From Flavobacteriales bacterium UBA6772 (GTDB lineage Bacteria; Bacteroidota; Bacteroidia; Flavobacteriales; UBA7430), in NCBI GenBank assembly GCA_905182215.1, contig CAJJAI010000055.1, positions 1 to 34,357 on the forward strand: a stretch of DNA of 34,357 nucleotides, written 5' to 3'. Below the pieces are notes generated by a model, which saw only the letters and a program-made list of their open reading frames with translations, was not told the origin of the DNA and did not search any database. The position numbers and the translations under genes were made by a program. Position 1 is the stretch's first letter; each line of letters begins with the position of its first letter. Of the stretch, positions 21,037 to 30,069 are shown one piece after another.

Positions 21037-21948
21037 ATGAAAAAAGTACTTAGCTTAATCTGCATCCTCCTCGCAAACACTTTTGCGCAAGCCCAGGAAC
21101 AAAATTGGTTTTCCGATTTTCATATTTGTGAAACAAAAGACACAACTATCGTTTTTCCTACATCTGTTATTAGCGATTCTACCTTTACTTGGTTGTTTAA
21201 TAACGATCCTATTTCGTACAACTTCGACAACTCTATTACGATAGATTCCACAGGCGTTTATACATTAGAGATAATCAACATCGGAGAAGATACACTCACA
21301 GACAACTTTACAGTAACTGTAGATTTAGAACAGTACGATTTTGTGGTTTCGTTAAACACAGAACAGAGTTTAGATTCTGTAATCACCATGTGTTTAGAAG
21401 ATTCTCCAATATTGGGAACAACACAATCTGACTACACTCACTTTTGGTATTTAGATGGTTATTTACTTCATGATTCTCTCTCGGAAAACACACTTGTGGT
21501 AGCTGATATTCTAGACGAAATAGAATTTGACCAAGAGCATTTTTACACCGCAGAAATAGAAAATGCCTGCGGTATAGTACTAGCAAAAAATGAAGTTACA
21601 CTGATTGTTAACGAATGTCATTGTGCTTTAAATATGCCAAACGTGTTTACTCCTAACGGTGATGAATTTAACAATACATTTAAACCTTACAACGACCACG
21701 AAGATCAAGTTGAAGCAGAAAACATTTGTGAATCGACCGACTTTAGCATGGAAGTATTTAGTCAGTGGGGAAGACATATGGCAACTGTAAATTCGGGTAA
21801 CGAGTACCCTAGCTGGGATGGTTTAAACAAAAGTGGAAATGAAGTTGCCGAAGGGGTTTATTTTTATAGAATTGTGTACAAAGTAAATATTTACACATTA
21901 CCTAAGCAAAAAGAAATTTCTGGATTTGTGCATTTATACAGAGACTAA
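21037..21948 (+). CDS. Secreted protein with T9SS type B / gliding motility-associated C-terminal domain
   Basis: Signal peptide MKKVLSLICILLANTFAQAQ; CHCALNMPNVFTPNGDEFNNTFKPYND...MEVFSQWGRHMATV...SWDGLNKSGNEVAEGVYFYRIVYK. Confidence 0.9.
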   Translation: MKKVLSLICILLANTFAQAQEQNWFSDFHICETKDTTIVFPTSVISDSTFTWLFNNDPISYNFDNSITIDSTGVYTLEIINIGEDTLTDNFTVTVDLEQYDFVVSLNTEQSLDSVITMCLEDSPILGTTQSDYTHFWYLDGYLLHDSLSENTLVVADILDEIEFDQEHFYTAEIENACGIVLAKNEVTLIVNECHCALNMPNVFTPNGDEFNNTFKPYNDHEDQVEAENICESTDFSMEVFSQWGRHMATVNSGNEYPSWDGLNKSGNEVAEGVYFYRIVYKVNIYTLPKQKEISGFVHLYRD

Positions 21949-21973
21949 TCCGAAGCGTATTTAATAGAAAATT

Positions 21974-22471
21974 ATGAGCAGAACTCAAATTCTTACAAGT
22001 AAACAAATAGAGCAAAAGTTAACTCGTATGGCTTGGCAGATTTACGAAATGCACTACCAGGAATCCTCTATTGTATTGGCAGGTATAAATGGTAATGGTT
22101 TTGTTTTAGCCAATCGATTGTCTAAGCTTATAGAATCTATTTCTGACATTTCTACTTTAGTGGCGGAAGTTACTATAGACAAGAAAAAACCTTTCAACTC
22201 CCCAATAGAACTCAATATTAAAGAAGAAGACTTTAGTAATAAAGTAGTGATTTTAGTAGATGATGTATTGAATTCTGGAAAGACCATGATTTACGGTATA
22301 AAACACTTTCTTAAAGTACCTGTAAAGATGATTAAAGTCACAGCTCTTATAGACCGTAAACATCACCGTTTCCCTATCCGTACAGACTATGCTGGCCTTG
22401 TACTTTCTACCTCCATAAAAGATCATGTTGCAGTAGAATTAGGCGACAATGAAGGCGTTTTTATTCTGTAG
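21974..22471 (+). CDS. Phosphoribosyltransferase family protein (PyrR-like)
   Basis: PRPP-binding loop VVILVDDVLNSGKTMIYG. Confidence 0.85.
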   Translation: MSRTQILTSKQIEQKLTRMAWQIYEMHYQESSIVLAGINGNGFVLANRLSKLIESISDISTLVAEVTIDKKKPFNSPIELNIKEEDFSNKVVILVDDVLNSGKTMIYGIKHFLKVPVKMIKVTALIDRKHHRFPIRTDYAGLVLSTSIKDHVAVELGDNEGVFIL

Positions 22472-22504
22472 AATAAATAGGTCAAAATGGAAAACGTTAA
22501 TGGT

Positions 22505-22532
22505 GGTCTTCGACAAAGCTCAGACGGACAAG
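22505..22532 (+). repeat. Dispersed intergenic repeat, copy 2
   Basis: GGTCTTCGACAAAGCTCAGACGGACAAG; one-base insertion relative to copy 1. Confidence 0.65.
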
Positions 22533-22597
22533 ATTAAGTATTCTTTTTTTCGAGATCTACCATTTTCAAATTCCCAAATTATCAAATCAATTAATTA

Positions 22598-23263
22598 CTA
22601 ATTATTCTTAACCGCTCTACTCATTTCTCTTTTCCCAGGAGGTCCTGGAATACTCTGCAATTCAAAACCAACTTTCTTTAAAGCTCTTTTTACGATTCCT
22701 TTAGCGCAATAAGTAACCAACACACCATTCTTCTTTAAGGCTTTATACATCAGTGTAAAAATCTCTTCCGTCCACAATTCAGGTTGAATTTGTGGAGCAA
22801 AAGCATCAAAATAAATAATATCGAAAGTATTTTCAAAAGAGACTTCCTGTAGCTTTAAGTTTAGTTTTCTGAGAGAGAAATTTGCTGTTATCTTGGTAAA
22901 GTCATCCCATTCACAAGTATGCATTTTCTCAAAAGGTGTGGCATATTGTTGGTATCCTTCCATACTCATATATTCGAGCTTAGAGACTTCATCCCATTCT
23001 AAAGGATATGCTTCCAGAGAGGTAAATTCAATATTCAAGTTCGACTTTTCAGTCTCATTAAAAGTTGTGAGTGCATTGAGACCTGTACCAAAACCAACTT
23101 CCAAAATAGTCGCTTTCTTTAAGCTAGAAAACTTCAATCCAGCCTCAATAAAAACATGATTAGATTCTTGAAGCGCCCCATTGGTAGAATGGTAGGTTTC
23201 ATCTAATTCGGGAACGTATAAAGTATAAGAACCATCGGTGGTTTTAACAATCTCTTTTTTCAA
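22598..23263 (-). CDS. mnmD: tRNA (5-methylaminomethyl-2-thiouridine)-methyltransferase MnmD-like
   Basis: EVGFGTGLNALTTF (SAM motif I); FDIIYFDAFAPQIQPELWTEEIF; GVLVTYCAKGIVKRALKKVGFELQSIPGPPGKREMSRAVK. Confidence 0.93.
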   Translation of the reverse strand: MKKEIVKTTDGSYTLYVPELDETYHSTNGALQESNHVFIEAGLKFSSLKKATILEVGFGTGLNALTTFNETEKSNLNIEFTSLEAYPLEWDEVSKLEYMSMEGYQQYATPFEKMHTCEWDDFTKITANFSLRKLNLKLQEVSFENTFDIIYFDAFAPQIQPELWTEEIFTLMYKALKKNGVLVTYCAKGIVKRALKKVGFELQSIPGPPGKREMSRAVKNN

Positions 23264-23286
23264 AATTGAGCTATTTAAGTCTTCAC

Positions 23287-23294
23287 AAATATAC
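23287..23294 (-). promoter_or_regulatory. Bacteroidota-type -7 element for mnmD
   Basis: Minus-strand TATATTTG, 23 nt upstream of the mnmD start. Confidence 0.5.
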
Positions 23295-23345
23295 CAAGCA
23301 ATTTTCGTATATTCGTCAACCCAAAAATTATATTTAATTCGGCGA

Positions 23346-24431
23346 ATGAAAAAGAACTTTTTCTCTAAAAAATCACTGACTTTCCTAGAGTCTTACCTCA
23401 ATAACCCATCACCTACAGGCTTCGAAAGTGAAGGTCAAAAAATGTGGTTAGACTACCTAAAACCTTATATAGACGACTATATAGTTGATACATATGGTAC
23501 GGTAGTAGGAATTGTGAACCCCGAAGCAAAATACAAAGTTGTTATAGAGGCACATGCCGATGAGATTTCGTGGTTTGTACATTATATAACAAAAGATGGT
23601 TTTATATACCTGCGCAGAAATGGTGGTTCCGACCATCAGATAGCACCTTCAAAACGTGTAAACATACACACCGACAAAGGAATGGTGAAGGCTATTTTTG
23701 GATGGCCAGCGATACACACCCGTCATGGGAAAGACGAAAAAGCCCCACAAATGGACACTATTTTCTTAGACTGTGGAGCGATCTCTGACAAGGAAGTAGC
23801 AGAAATGGGTGTTCATGTAGGTTGTGTTATTACATACGAAGACGAGTTTATGACTTTAAACAACCGTTATTTTGTAGGTAGAGCACTTGACAATAGAATT
23901 GGTGGTTTTGTAATTGCAGAAGTAGCTCGCATGCTTCATAAGAACAAAAAGAAACTTCCTTTTGGATTATACATCACCAACTCTGTACAAGAAGAAGTAG
24001 GATTACATGGAGCTAAAATGATTGCTGAGACCATACGTCCGGATGTAGCTATAGTTACAGATGTATGTCACGACACGAATACTCCAATGATCAATAAGAT
24101 TAAACAAGGAGACCTAAAATGTGGCGATGGACCTGTATTGACTTACGGACCGTCGGTACAAAACAACCTTCTTAAAGTAATAATAGATACTGCGGTGGAA
24201 AACAAAATCCCTTTCCAAAGACAGGCAGCTTCTAGAGCTACAGGAACCGATACCGATGCATTTGCATTTGCTATAGGTGGTGTGGCTTCAGCTTTAATAT
24301 CGCTACCTTTAAGATATATGCATACAACAGTAGAAAGCGCACACATAGATGATGTACAACACGTAGTTGAACTCATTTATAATACGCTCTTAAATATAAA
24401 AGACCAACAAGATTTTAGATACCTTAAATAA
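23346..24431 (+). CDS. M42 family metallopeptidase (glutamyl/endo-aminopeptidase type)
   Basis: LNNPSPTGFESEGQKMW; VIEAHADEISWFVHYI; GRALDNRIGGFVIAEV; NSVQEEVGLHGAKM; TGTDTDAFAFAIGGVASALISLPLRYMHTTVE. Start at 23346 preferred over 23238. Confidence 0.94.
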   Translation: MKKNFFSKKSLTFLESYLNNPSPTGFESEGQKMWLDYLKPYIDDYIVDTYGTVVGIVNPEAKYKVVIEAHADEISWFVHYITKDGFIYLRRNGGSDHQIAPSKRVNIHTDKGMVKAIFGWPAIHTRHGKDEKAPQMDTIFLDCGAISDKEVAEMGVHVGCVITYEDEFMTLNNRYFVGRALDNRIGGFVIAEVARMLHKNKKKLPFGLYITNSVQEEVGLHGAKMIAETIRPDVAIVTDVCHDTNTPMINKIKQGDLKCGDGPVLTYGPSVQNNLLKVIIDTAVENKIPFQRQAASRATGTDTDAFAFAIGGVASALISLPLRYMHTTVESAHIDDVQHVVELIYNTLLNIKDQQDFRYLK

Positions 24432-24433
24432 TT

Positions 24434-25480
24434 ATGAAGATAGAGAAAATTGCAGAAAGTAGATGGAATGAGAACGCGTGGAAAGGTGCAGCTTTTGGTT
24501 CGGTTTTTTCCGATCATATGCTATTGGTACATTATAAAGATGGAAAATGGTTAACACCAGAAATTAAACCTTACGGTACATTAGATATGTTTCCTGCCCT
24601 GCATGCTTTGCATTATGGACAATCTATTTTTGAAGGAATGAAAGCTTATAAAGGACCTCAAAACGAGACTCTTCTTTTTAGACCTGAAGAAAATGCCAAG
24701 CGACTGAATAAGTCAGCAACGAGATTATGTATGCCTGAGATTCCTGAAGACATCTTCTTAAATGGCTTAAATGAGCTATTGAAATTAGATTCAAAATGGG
24801 TTCCTAAAGAACCAACTTCGGCACTATACATAAGACCTTTTATGTTCGCTTCCTCTAATTTCATTAAAGCAACTCCTTCGGATGATTATACCTTTATGAT
24901 CATCACTTGCCCAGTACAAGCTTACTATACAGGAGAGGTACATGTAAAGGTGGAGACCGATTATACTAGAGCGGCAGCAGGTGGTACTGGAGCAGCAAAA
25001 GCAGCAGGTAATTATGCGGCCTCTTTTTACCCAGCTAAACTTGGGCAACAAGAAGGTTTCCAACAGTTAGTTTGGACAGATGGTGATACTCACGAGTACA
25101 TAGAAGAATCGGGTACAATGAATATTTTCTTTAGAAGAAATAACGAATTGATTACCCCGCCTACAAGCGATTCTATACTCGCAGGAATAACTAGAAACAG
25201 CTTACTAAAACTTGCAAAACATTTAGGTATTAAGTGCACCGAAGAGCGCATTAATCTCGAACAAATGGCAGCAGATTATAAATCTGGTGCTATTACAGAA
25301 GCATTTGGGGCTGGTACTGCCGCAACAGTTGCAACTATAAACTCCATTACTTATAAAGGGGAGAAACTTCCCTTTACTGCTACTAAAGATAGTTATGCAG
25401 CTAAATTAAGAACTGCATTACAAGATTTACAATACGGTAGATCGGAAGATCCATTTGGATGGAGAAAGATAGTTGAATAA
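24434..25480 (+). CDS. ilvE: Branched-chain amino acid aminotransferase
   Basis: HALHYGQSIFEGMKAYKG; RPEENAKRLNKSATRLCMPEIP; YTRAAAGGTGAAKAAGNYAASFYP; EYIEESGTMNIFF; AFGAGTAATV. Confidence 0.97.
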   Translation: MKIEKIAESRWNENAWKGAAFGSVFSDHMLLVHYKDGKWLTPEIKPYGTLDMFPALHALHYGQSIFEGMKAYKGPQNETLLFRPEENAKRLNKSATRLCMPEIPEDIFLNGLNELLKLDSKWVPKEPTSALYIRPFMFASSNFIKATPSDDYTFMIITCPVQAYYTGEVHVKVETDYTRAAAGGTGAAKAAGNYAASFYPAKLGQQEGFQQLVWTDGDTHEYIEESGTMNIFFRRNNELITPPTSDSILAGITRNSLLKLAKHLGIKCTEERINLEQMAADYKSGAITEAFGAGTAATVATINSITYKGEKLPFTATKDSYAAKLRTALQDLQYGRSEDPFGWRKIVE

Positions 25481-25500
25481 GGACTTCATATATTTAGCAT

Positions 25501-25530
25501 AAAAAAATCGCTCCAAGGAGCGATTTTTTT
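25501..25530. terminator. Bidirectional intrinsic terminator
   Basis: Perfect AAAAAAATCGCTCC-AA-GGAGCGATTTTTTT between convergent genes. Confidence 0.93.
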
Positions 25531-25599
25531 GTTTCAAAACTATTTCCGACACAGTCTTTAAAAGACTATTCTAACATCAGGACTATTTTTCATTGTAAA

Positions 25600-25773
25600 C
25601 TAATATCTGTTTTTCTTTCGTTTAAAAACCCAGGAATAGCGATGTTGATCTACGGTTACTAATTCCCAACCTTGATCGCCTAATGAGTTAAGTTCTTCTT
25701 CTTTCACTGCATTAGAGGCAAACATGCCTCCCAATTTGTAAAACTTCACAATTTTATACTCCCACTTTTCCAT
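25600..25773 (-). CDS. Small DUF4177-like protein (57 aa), not in the ORF track
   Basis: Minus-strand translation MEKWEYKIVKFYKLGGMFASNAVKEEELNSLGDQGWELVTVDQHRYSWVFKRKKNRY*. The WEYKIV...LNxLGxQGWELV...FKRK pattern is typical of DUF4177. Confidence 0.82.
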   Translation of the reverse strand: MEKWEYKIVKFYKLGGMFASNAVKEEELNSLGDQGWELVTVDQHRYSWVFKRKKNRY

Positions 25774-25788
25774 AATTTCTATTTTAAA

Positions 25789-25974
25789 TTACTCCTTAGT
25801 TGAATCCTTATCAAGCTTCTTTTTAAGCTTCAATCGTTTAGCATCTTTCAAACTTTTGGTCATCATCCACTCTAACTGACCATTCACAGAACGGAATTCA
25901 TCAGCAGCCCATTTCTCAATTTGCTTGAAAGTTTCAGGGTCTATTCGGAGTACAAACGATTTTTTGTCAGCCAT
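25789..25974 (-). CDS. Arc-like ribbon-helix-helix DNA-binding protein
   Basis: MADKKSFVLRIDPETFKQIEKWAADEFRSVNGQLEWMMTKSLKDAKR. Confidence 0.8.
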   Translation of the reverse strand: MADKKSFVLRIDPETFKQIEKWAADEFRSVNGQLEWMMTKSLKDAKRLKLKKKLDKDSTKE

Positions 25975-25976
25975 TT

Positions 25977-26861
25977 CTAAGTATGTAAAGTACCTGTATT
26001 AATTACAGGAGTAACTTCTTTGTCACCACACAAAACTACCATTAAATTACTAATCATAGTTGCTTTCTTGTCGTCATCAAAATCAATAATCTTATCATCC
26101 GACAATCGTTGCAAGGCATCTTCTACCATACCAACAGCACCTTCAACAATTTTTTTACGTGCTGCTACAATGGCAACCGCTTGCTGTCGCTTTAACATAG
26201 AACTTGCAATTTCTGGAGCATAGGCTAAATACCCAATTCTAGCTTCCATCACCTCAATTCCTGCCATGGTTAAACGCTCAGTCAACTCATTCTCTAAAGC
26301 CTCATTTACCTCATCCATTCCAGAACGGAGTGTAACGTCAGATTGTGCATCGTCAAAACTATCATATGGATAGGAACCTGCCAATTTACGCACAGCTGCA
26401 TCGGTTTGAACTCGTACAAACTCTTCGTATTTATCTACATCAAAAGCCGCTTTAAAAGTATCTCTTACTTTCCAAACCAAAATAACATTTATCAAAATCG
26501 GATTCCCAATCTTGTCGTTTACCTTTACACGTTCGCTATCGAAATTACGAGCGCGTAACGATATTTTTTGTTTGGTAAAAAAAGGATTTGCCCAAAAGAA
26601 ACCATTGTCTTTTACAGTCCCTTTATAAGCTCCAAAAAGCACTAACACCTTAGAACTATTTGGGTTTACAATAAAAAATCCCCTTGCTATAAAAATTACG
26701 ATTGGAACTACACCAAAGAATATTGGATTCCCTCTACTGAGAACAATACTACCAATAGTAAATACAATTAAAAATAAGACCAATGCCAAATACACATAAC
26801 CACTTACCGCTTTTACTTCTTTTTCGTTTTTTTCGTTTTTTTCGTTTTTTTCGTTTTTCAT
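25977..26861 (-). CDS. SPFH/Band 7 domain membrane protein
   Basis: Two N-terminal TM segments; FIVNPNSSKVLVLFGAYKGTVKDNGFFWANPFFTKQKISLRARNF; INVILVWKVRDTFKAAFDVDKYEEFVRVQTDAAVRKLA; ELTERLTMAGIEVMEARIGYLAYAPEIASSMLKRQQA. Confidence 0.93.
   Translation of the reverse strand: MKNEKNEKNEKNEKEVKAVSGYVYLALVLFLIVFTIGSIVLSRGNPIFFGVVPIVIFIARGFFIVNPNSSKVLVLFGAYKGTVKDNGFFWANPFFTKQKISLRARNFDSERVKVNDKIGNPILINVILVWKVRDTFKAAFDVDKYEEFVRVQTDAAVRKLAGSYPYDSFDDAQSDVTLRSGMDEVNEALENELTERLTMAGIEVMEARIGYLAYAPEIASSMLKRQQAVAIVAARKKIVEGAVGMVEDALQRLSDDKIIDFDDDKKATMISNLMVVLCGDKEVTPVINTGTLHT
26823..26858 (-). repeat. Coding microsatellite: 4 x 9 bp encoding (Lys-Asn-Glu)4
   Basis: CG dinucleotides at 26825, 26834, 26843, 26852 (period 9); protein begins MKNEKNEKNEKNEKEVK. 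Confidence 0.95.
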
Positions 26862-26967
26862 AATGATATCGTTTTAGTATCACAATACTAGTAAAATTAA
26901 TTCAAACCTACAAACTCACACCTTAAAAATTAATCTACAAAACATTTTACAAGACTGATAATAAGTG

Positions 26968-26975
26968 TAGTTTTG
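26968..26975 (+). promoter_or_regulatory. Bacteroidota-type -7 element upstream of the PPIase gene
   Basis: TAGTTTTG, 17 nt before the ATG at 26992. Confidence 0.5.
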
Positions 26976-26991
26976 CAAAAAATTTAATCAG

Positions 26992-27495
26992 ATGAGTGAA
27001 GTAAAAAGCAAAGTAATAGGTCTTGACTACAAGTTATTTAGAGACACATTAGAAGGAGAGATGATAGAAACTACTGAAGGAAAAGAGCCTTTAGTATTTA
27101 TGTCGGGTGTACAGCACATGATCCCAGAATTTGAAGCTCAAGTAATTGACTTAAATGTTGGTGAAACTTTTTCTTTTGGTATAAAATCTGAAAATGCTTA
27201 CGGTAAAAGAACTGAAGATGCAGTTATTGAGTTACCTCAAGACATGTTCTTAAAAGAAGGTAAATTAGCTGAAGAGGTTGCTGTTGGTAACGTATTACCA
27301 TTACAAGACCAAAATAATCAAATGGTTCCTGCAAAAGTTGTTTCTATAAACGAAGCTACTATAACAATGGATGTAAATCACCCATTAGCAGACCAAGACT
27401 TACACTTTACAGGTACTGTAGTGGAAGTAAGAGAAGCTACCAGCGAAGAGCTTGAGCACGGTCACGTTCACGGACCTGGCGGACACGATCACTAG
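26992..27495 (+). CDS. FKBP-type peptidyl-prolyl cis-trans isomerase, SlyD-like
   Basis: PLVFMSGVQHMIPEFEAQVIDLNVGETFSFGIKSENAYGKR...MDVNHPLADQDLHFTGTVVEVREATSEELEHGHVHGPGGHDH, with a His-rich tail. Confidence 0.95.
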   Translation: MSEVKSKVIGLDYKLFRDTLEGEMIETTEGKEPLVFMSGVQHMIPEFEAQVIDLNVGETFSFGIKSENAYGKRTEDAVIELPQDMFLKEGKLAEEVAVGNVLPLQDQNNQMVPAKVVSINEATITMDVNHPLADQDLHFTGTVVEVREATSEELEHGHVHGPGGHDH

Positions 27496-27511
27496 ACAAA
27501 ATTGATTATAC

Positions 27512-27549
27512 AAATCCCTTTTCGCGCTAGCGAGAAGGGATTTTTTTTT
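27512..27549 (+). terminator. Intrinsic terminator after the PPIase gene
   Basis: AAATCCCTTTTCGC-gcta-GCGAGAAGGGATTTTTTTTT. Confidence 0.9.
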
Positions 27550-27619
27550 GTGCTCTACTAAAGAAAATCACCCTATTTTGTCTTGAAAATATATTCAGAA
27601 TTTGGAGCCTTAATTAACA

Positions 27620-27627
27620 TACCTTTG
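27620..27627 (+). promoter_or_regulatory. Bacteroidota-type -7 element immediately before the DEAD-box helicase gene
   Basis: TACCTTTG only 4 nt before the ATG at 27632; TTG at 27602-27604 as possible -33. Confidence 0.55.
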
Positions 27628-27631
27628 CCAC

Positions 27632-28942
27632 ATGTCGCATACTATAAAAACCCAAGAGGAGATACTTAAGAAATTAGGCATCCCGCAATTAAATAAGATG
27701 CAGGAAGAAGCTCAAGTAGCTATTTCTTCTAGCTCAGATACAGTATTACTATCGCCAACAGGAACAGGGAAGACTCTCGCATTCTTACTGCCCTTACTAG
27801 CAAAACTAGATCCTAATAACGAAGAGGTACAAGCCTTAATTGTTGCACCTTCTAGAGAACTAGCTATACAAATAGAACAAGTTCTTAGAGAAATGGGTTC
27901 TGGCTACAAGACATCTGTGGTGTATGGTGGGCGACTTTTTTCAAAAGATAAAATAGACCTCAAGCATAGACCAGCAGTTTTGGTGGGAACGCCTGGGAGA
28001 ATTTCAGATCACATACAAAGAGATAGCTTTAGAACATCATTTATAAAAACACTTGTTTTAGATGAGTTTGACAAATCCTTAGAAGTTGGTTTTGAAAAGG
28101 AAATGACTTCTATTTGCTCGTCGCTACCTAAACTAGAAAAGAAAATACTTACGTCTGCTACTCAAAAAGTTCGCATTCCTAAATTTGTACGTCTTAAGAA
28201 CCCTGTGTATGTAAACTACCTTAAAGAGGTGGAATCTCAATTGGAAGTAAGAGCTATTATTTCGCCATCTAAAGACAAAATGGAAACCTTAGTGTCTGCC
28301 TTAGATCATTTAGGTAATCAACCAGGGATAATATTCTGCAATTTCAAAGAATCTATACAACGCGTTAGCGAGCACCTTACAGACAACAATATAAACCACG
28401 GTTGTTTTTTCGGTGGAATGGAACAAAAAGAACGTGAACGAGCACTTATAAAATTCCGTAACGGTACGCATCAACTACTTATAGCAACCGATTTGGCGGC
28501 AAGAGGAATAGATGTACCCGAAATAAAATTCATTATACACTACCACTTACCTCTTAGAAAACAAGAGTTTACTCACCGTAATGGTAGAACAGCTAGAATG
28601 AACCAAGGTGGTACAGCCTATGTTTTACACTGGGAACAAGAAAAACTACCTGACTTTATCGACAATTTAAAAGTGGAGAAACTTACTGGAGAATTACCTC
28701 CTGAAACAACTCACAAAACAACACTCTTTATTTCTGGAGGTCGAAAAGATAAAATCTCTAAAGGAGATATAGCTGGACTCTTTTTTAAACAAGGTGGACT
28801 TGTGGGCGATGAATTAGGAACTATTGAGCTAAAACAAGACTGTGCCTTTGTATCTGTTCCAACAGAAAAACACGAAGAACTTATTGAAAAGCTTAATAAT
28901 ACAAAGCTTAAAAAACGTAAGATTAGAGTTACGAAAATATAG
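27632..28942 (+). CDS. DEAD/DEAH-box RNA helicase
   Basis: SPTGTGKTLAFLLPLL, APSRELAIQ, GTPGRI, LVLDEFDKSLE, TSATQ, IATDLAARGIDVPEI, HRNGRTARM. Confidence 0.95.
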   Translation: MSHTIKTQEEILKKLGIPQLNKMQEEAQVAISSSSDTVLLSPTGTGKTLAFLLPLLAKLDPNNEEVQALIVAPSRELAIQIEQVLREMGSGYKTSVVYGGRLFSKDKIDLKHRPAVLVGTPGRISDHIQRDSFRTSFIKTLVLDEFDKSLEVGFEKEMTSICSSLPKLEKKILTSATQKVRIPKFVRLKNPVYVNYLKEVESQLEVRAIISPSKDKMETLVSALDHLGNQPGIIFCNFKESIQRVSEHLTDNNINHGCFFGGMEQKERERALIKFRNGTHQLLIATDLAARGIDVPEIKFIIHYHLPLRKQEFTHRNGRTARMNQGGTAYVLHWEQEKLPDFIDNLKVEKLTGELPPETTHKTTLFISGGRKDKISKGDIAGLFFKQGGLVGDELGTIELKQDCAFVSVPTEKHEELIEKLNNTKLKKRKIRVTKI

Positions 28943-29040
28943 GTTTGGTTGAACTAGTCAAAATAGTCTTGATGTCAAAAAGTCGTTGAAAGACTCGATG
29001 GGGAGTTGGTTACTGGTTGTTGGTGAAATAAGAAATTAAA

Positions 29041-29766
29041 ATGAAAAGAATAAACAAATACCTAAGTGAGGTTGGATTTTGCTCTCGTAGAGGAGCAGAT
29101 AGACTTATAGAAGAAGGTAGAGTAACTATAAATGGGAAGGTTCCAGAAATGGGAACTAAGATTGCTTCTGGAGACTTAGTACATGTAGATGGGGAGTTAA
29201 TAGAGAAGCCCAACGAAGAACACGTTTACATAGCTTTAAACAAACCTAGAGGAATTGTATGTACAACTGATGCAGAAACCGAGAGAGATAATATTGTAGA
29301 CTATATTGGTCTTGAGAAACGCATATTCCCAATTGGCAGGCTAGACAAACCCAGTGAAGGATTAATATTTCTAACGAGCGATGGAGACATCGTAAATAAA
29401 ATATTGCGTTCTCGTAATAATCATGAAAAGGTATACGAGGTACGGGTAAACAAACCCATTACCAAAGAGTTTATTCACCGAATGGGAAATGGAGTGCCAA
29501 TAATGGATACAGTGACTGATGACTGCGAAGTAGAGCAAATTGATAGCTTCTACTTTAGAATTACACTTAAACAAGGTTTAAACAGACAAATCCGTAAAAT
29601 GTGTGCGCATTTAAACTACGAAGTTTACAAACTTAAACGCATACGGATAATGAACATAAACCTAGATGTACCCTACGGAGAGTGGCGGTATCTAACAGAT
29701 ATAGAAATGACAGAAATCAATCGTTTGGTACATGATTCTCATAAAACTTTTGATTCTGAACAATAG
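29041..29766 (+). CDS. rluF: Pseudouridine synthase, RsuA/RluF family
   Basis: S4 domain [91 protein letters not shown]. Confidence 0.9.
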   Translation: MKRINKYLSEVGFCSRRGADRLIEEGRVTINGKVPEMGTKIASGDLVHVDGELIEKPNEEHVYIALNKPRGIVCTTDAETERDNIVDYIGLEKRIFPIGRLDKPSEGLIFLTSDGDIVNKILRSRNNHEKVYEVRVNKPITKEFIHRMGNGVPIMDTVTDDCEVEQIDSFYFRITLKQGLNRQIRKMCAHLNYEVYKLKRIRIMNINLDVPYGEWRYLTDIEMTEINRLVHDSHKTFDSEQ

Positions 29767-29836
29767 ACCTGCATTGGTTTGACCCTATTTATTTCAAATA
29801 AACTCAACAAAAGATAGGTATTAAATTAAAGATGTT

Positions 29837-29844
29837 TATATTTG
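29837..29844 (+). promoter_or_regulatory. Bacteroidota-type -7 element for the csp array
   Basis: TATATTTG, 23 nt before the first csp ATG at 29868. Confidence 0.6.
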
Positions 29845-29867
29845 CACTTTAATTTACAAATTACACT

Positions 29868-30059
29868 ATGAACAAAGGAACAGTAAAGTTCTTCAATGAA
29901 TCTAAAGGATTTGGATTTATTGTAGACGACGAGTCAAAAACAGAATACTTCGTACACGTAACGGGTTTAATCGATGAGGTTAACGAAGGTGACGCAGTTG
30001 AGTTTGAGTTACAAGAGGGAAGAAAAGGTTTAAACGCTGTAAACGTAAAATCTGCTTAA
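29868..30059 (+). CDS. Cold-shock protein, tandem copy 1
   Basis: MNKGTVKFFNESKGFGFIVDDESKTEYFVHVTGL; CSD RNP1 (KGFGFI) and RNP2-like (YFVHV). Confidence 0.97.
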   Translation: MNKGTVKFFNESKGFGFIVDDESKTEYFVHVTGLIDEVNEGDAVEFELQEGRKGLNAVNVKSA

Positions 30060-30069
30060 TCTTACCACT

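Noticed and set aside
23238-23345. N-terminal extension of the M42 peptidase ORF overlapping mnmD
   Set aside because: The ATG at 23346 gives a normal M42 N-terminus, and the region 23264-23345 looks like the divergent promoter region.
26823-26858. Phase-variable on/off switch at the SPFH gene
   Set aside because: Repeat unit is 9 bp, so gain or loss keeps the frame; only length variation is possible.
28943-29040. TTGGTTACTGGTTGTTGGTG low-complexity stretch and AGTCTT...AAGACT hairpin upstream of rluF
   Set aside because: Short and simple; not enough to claim a regulatory RNA or repeat element.
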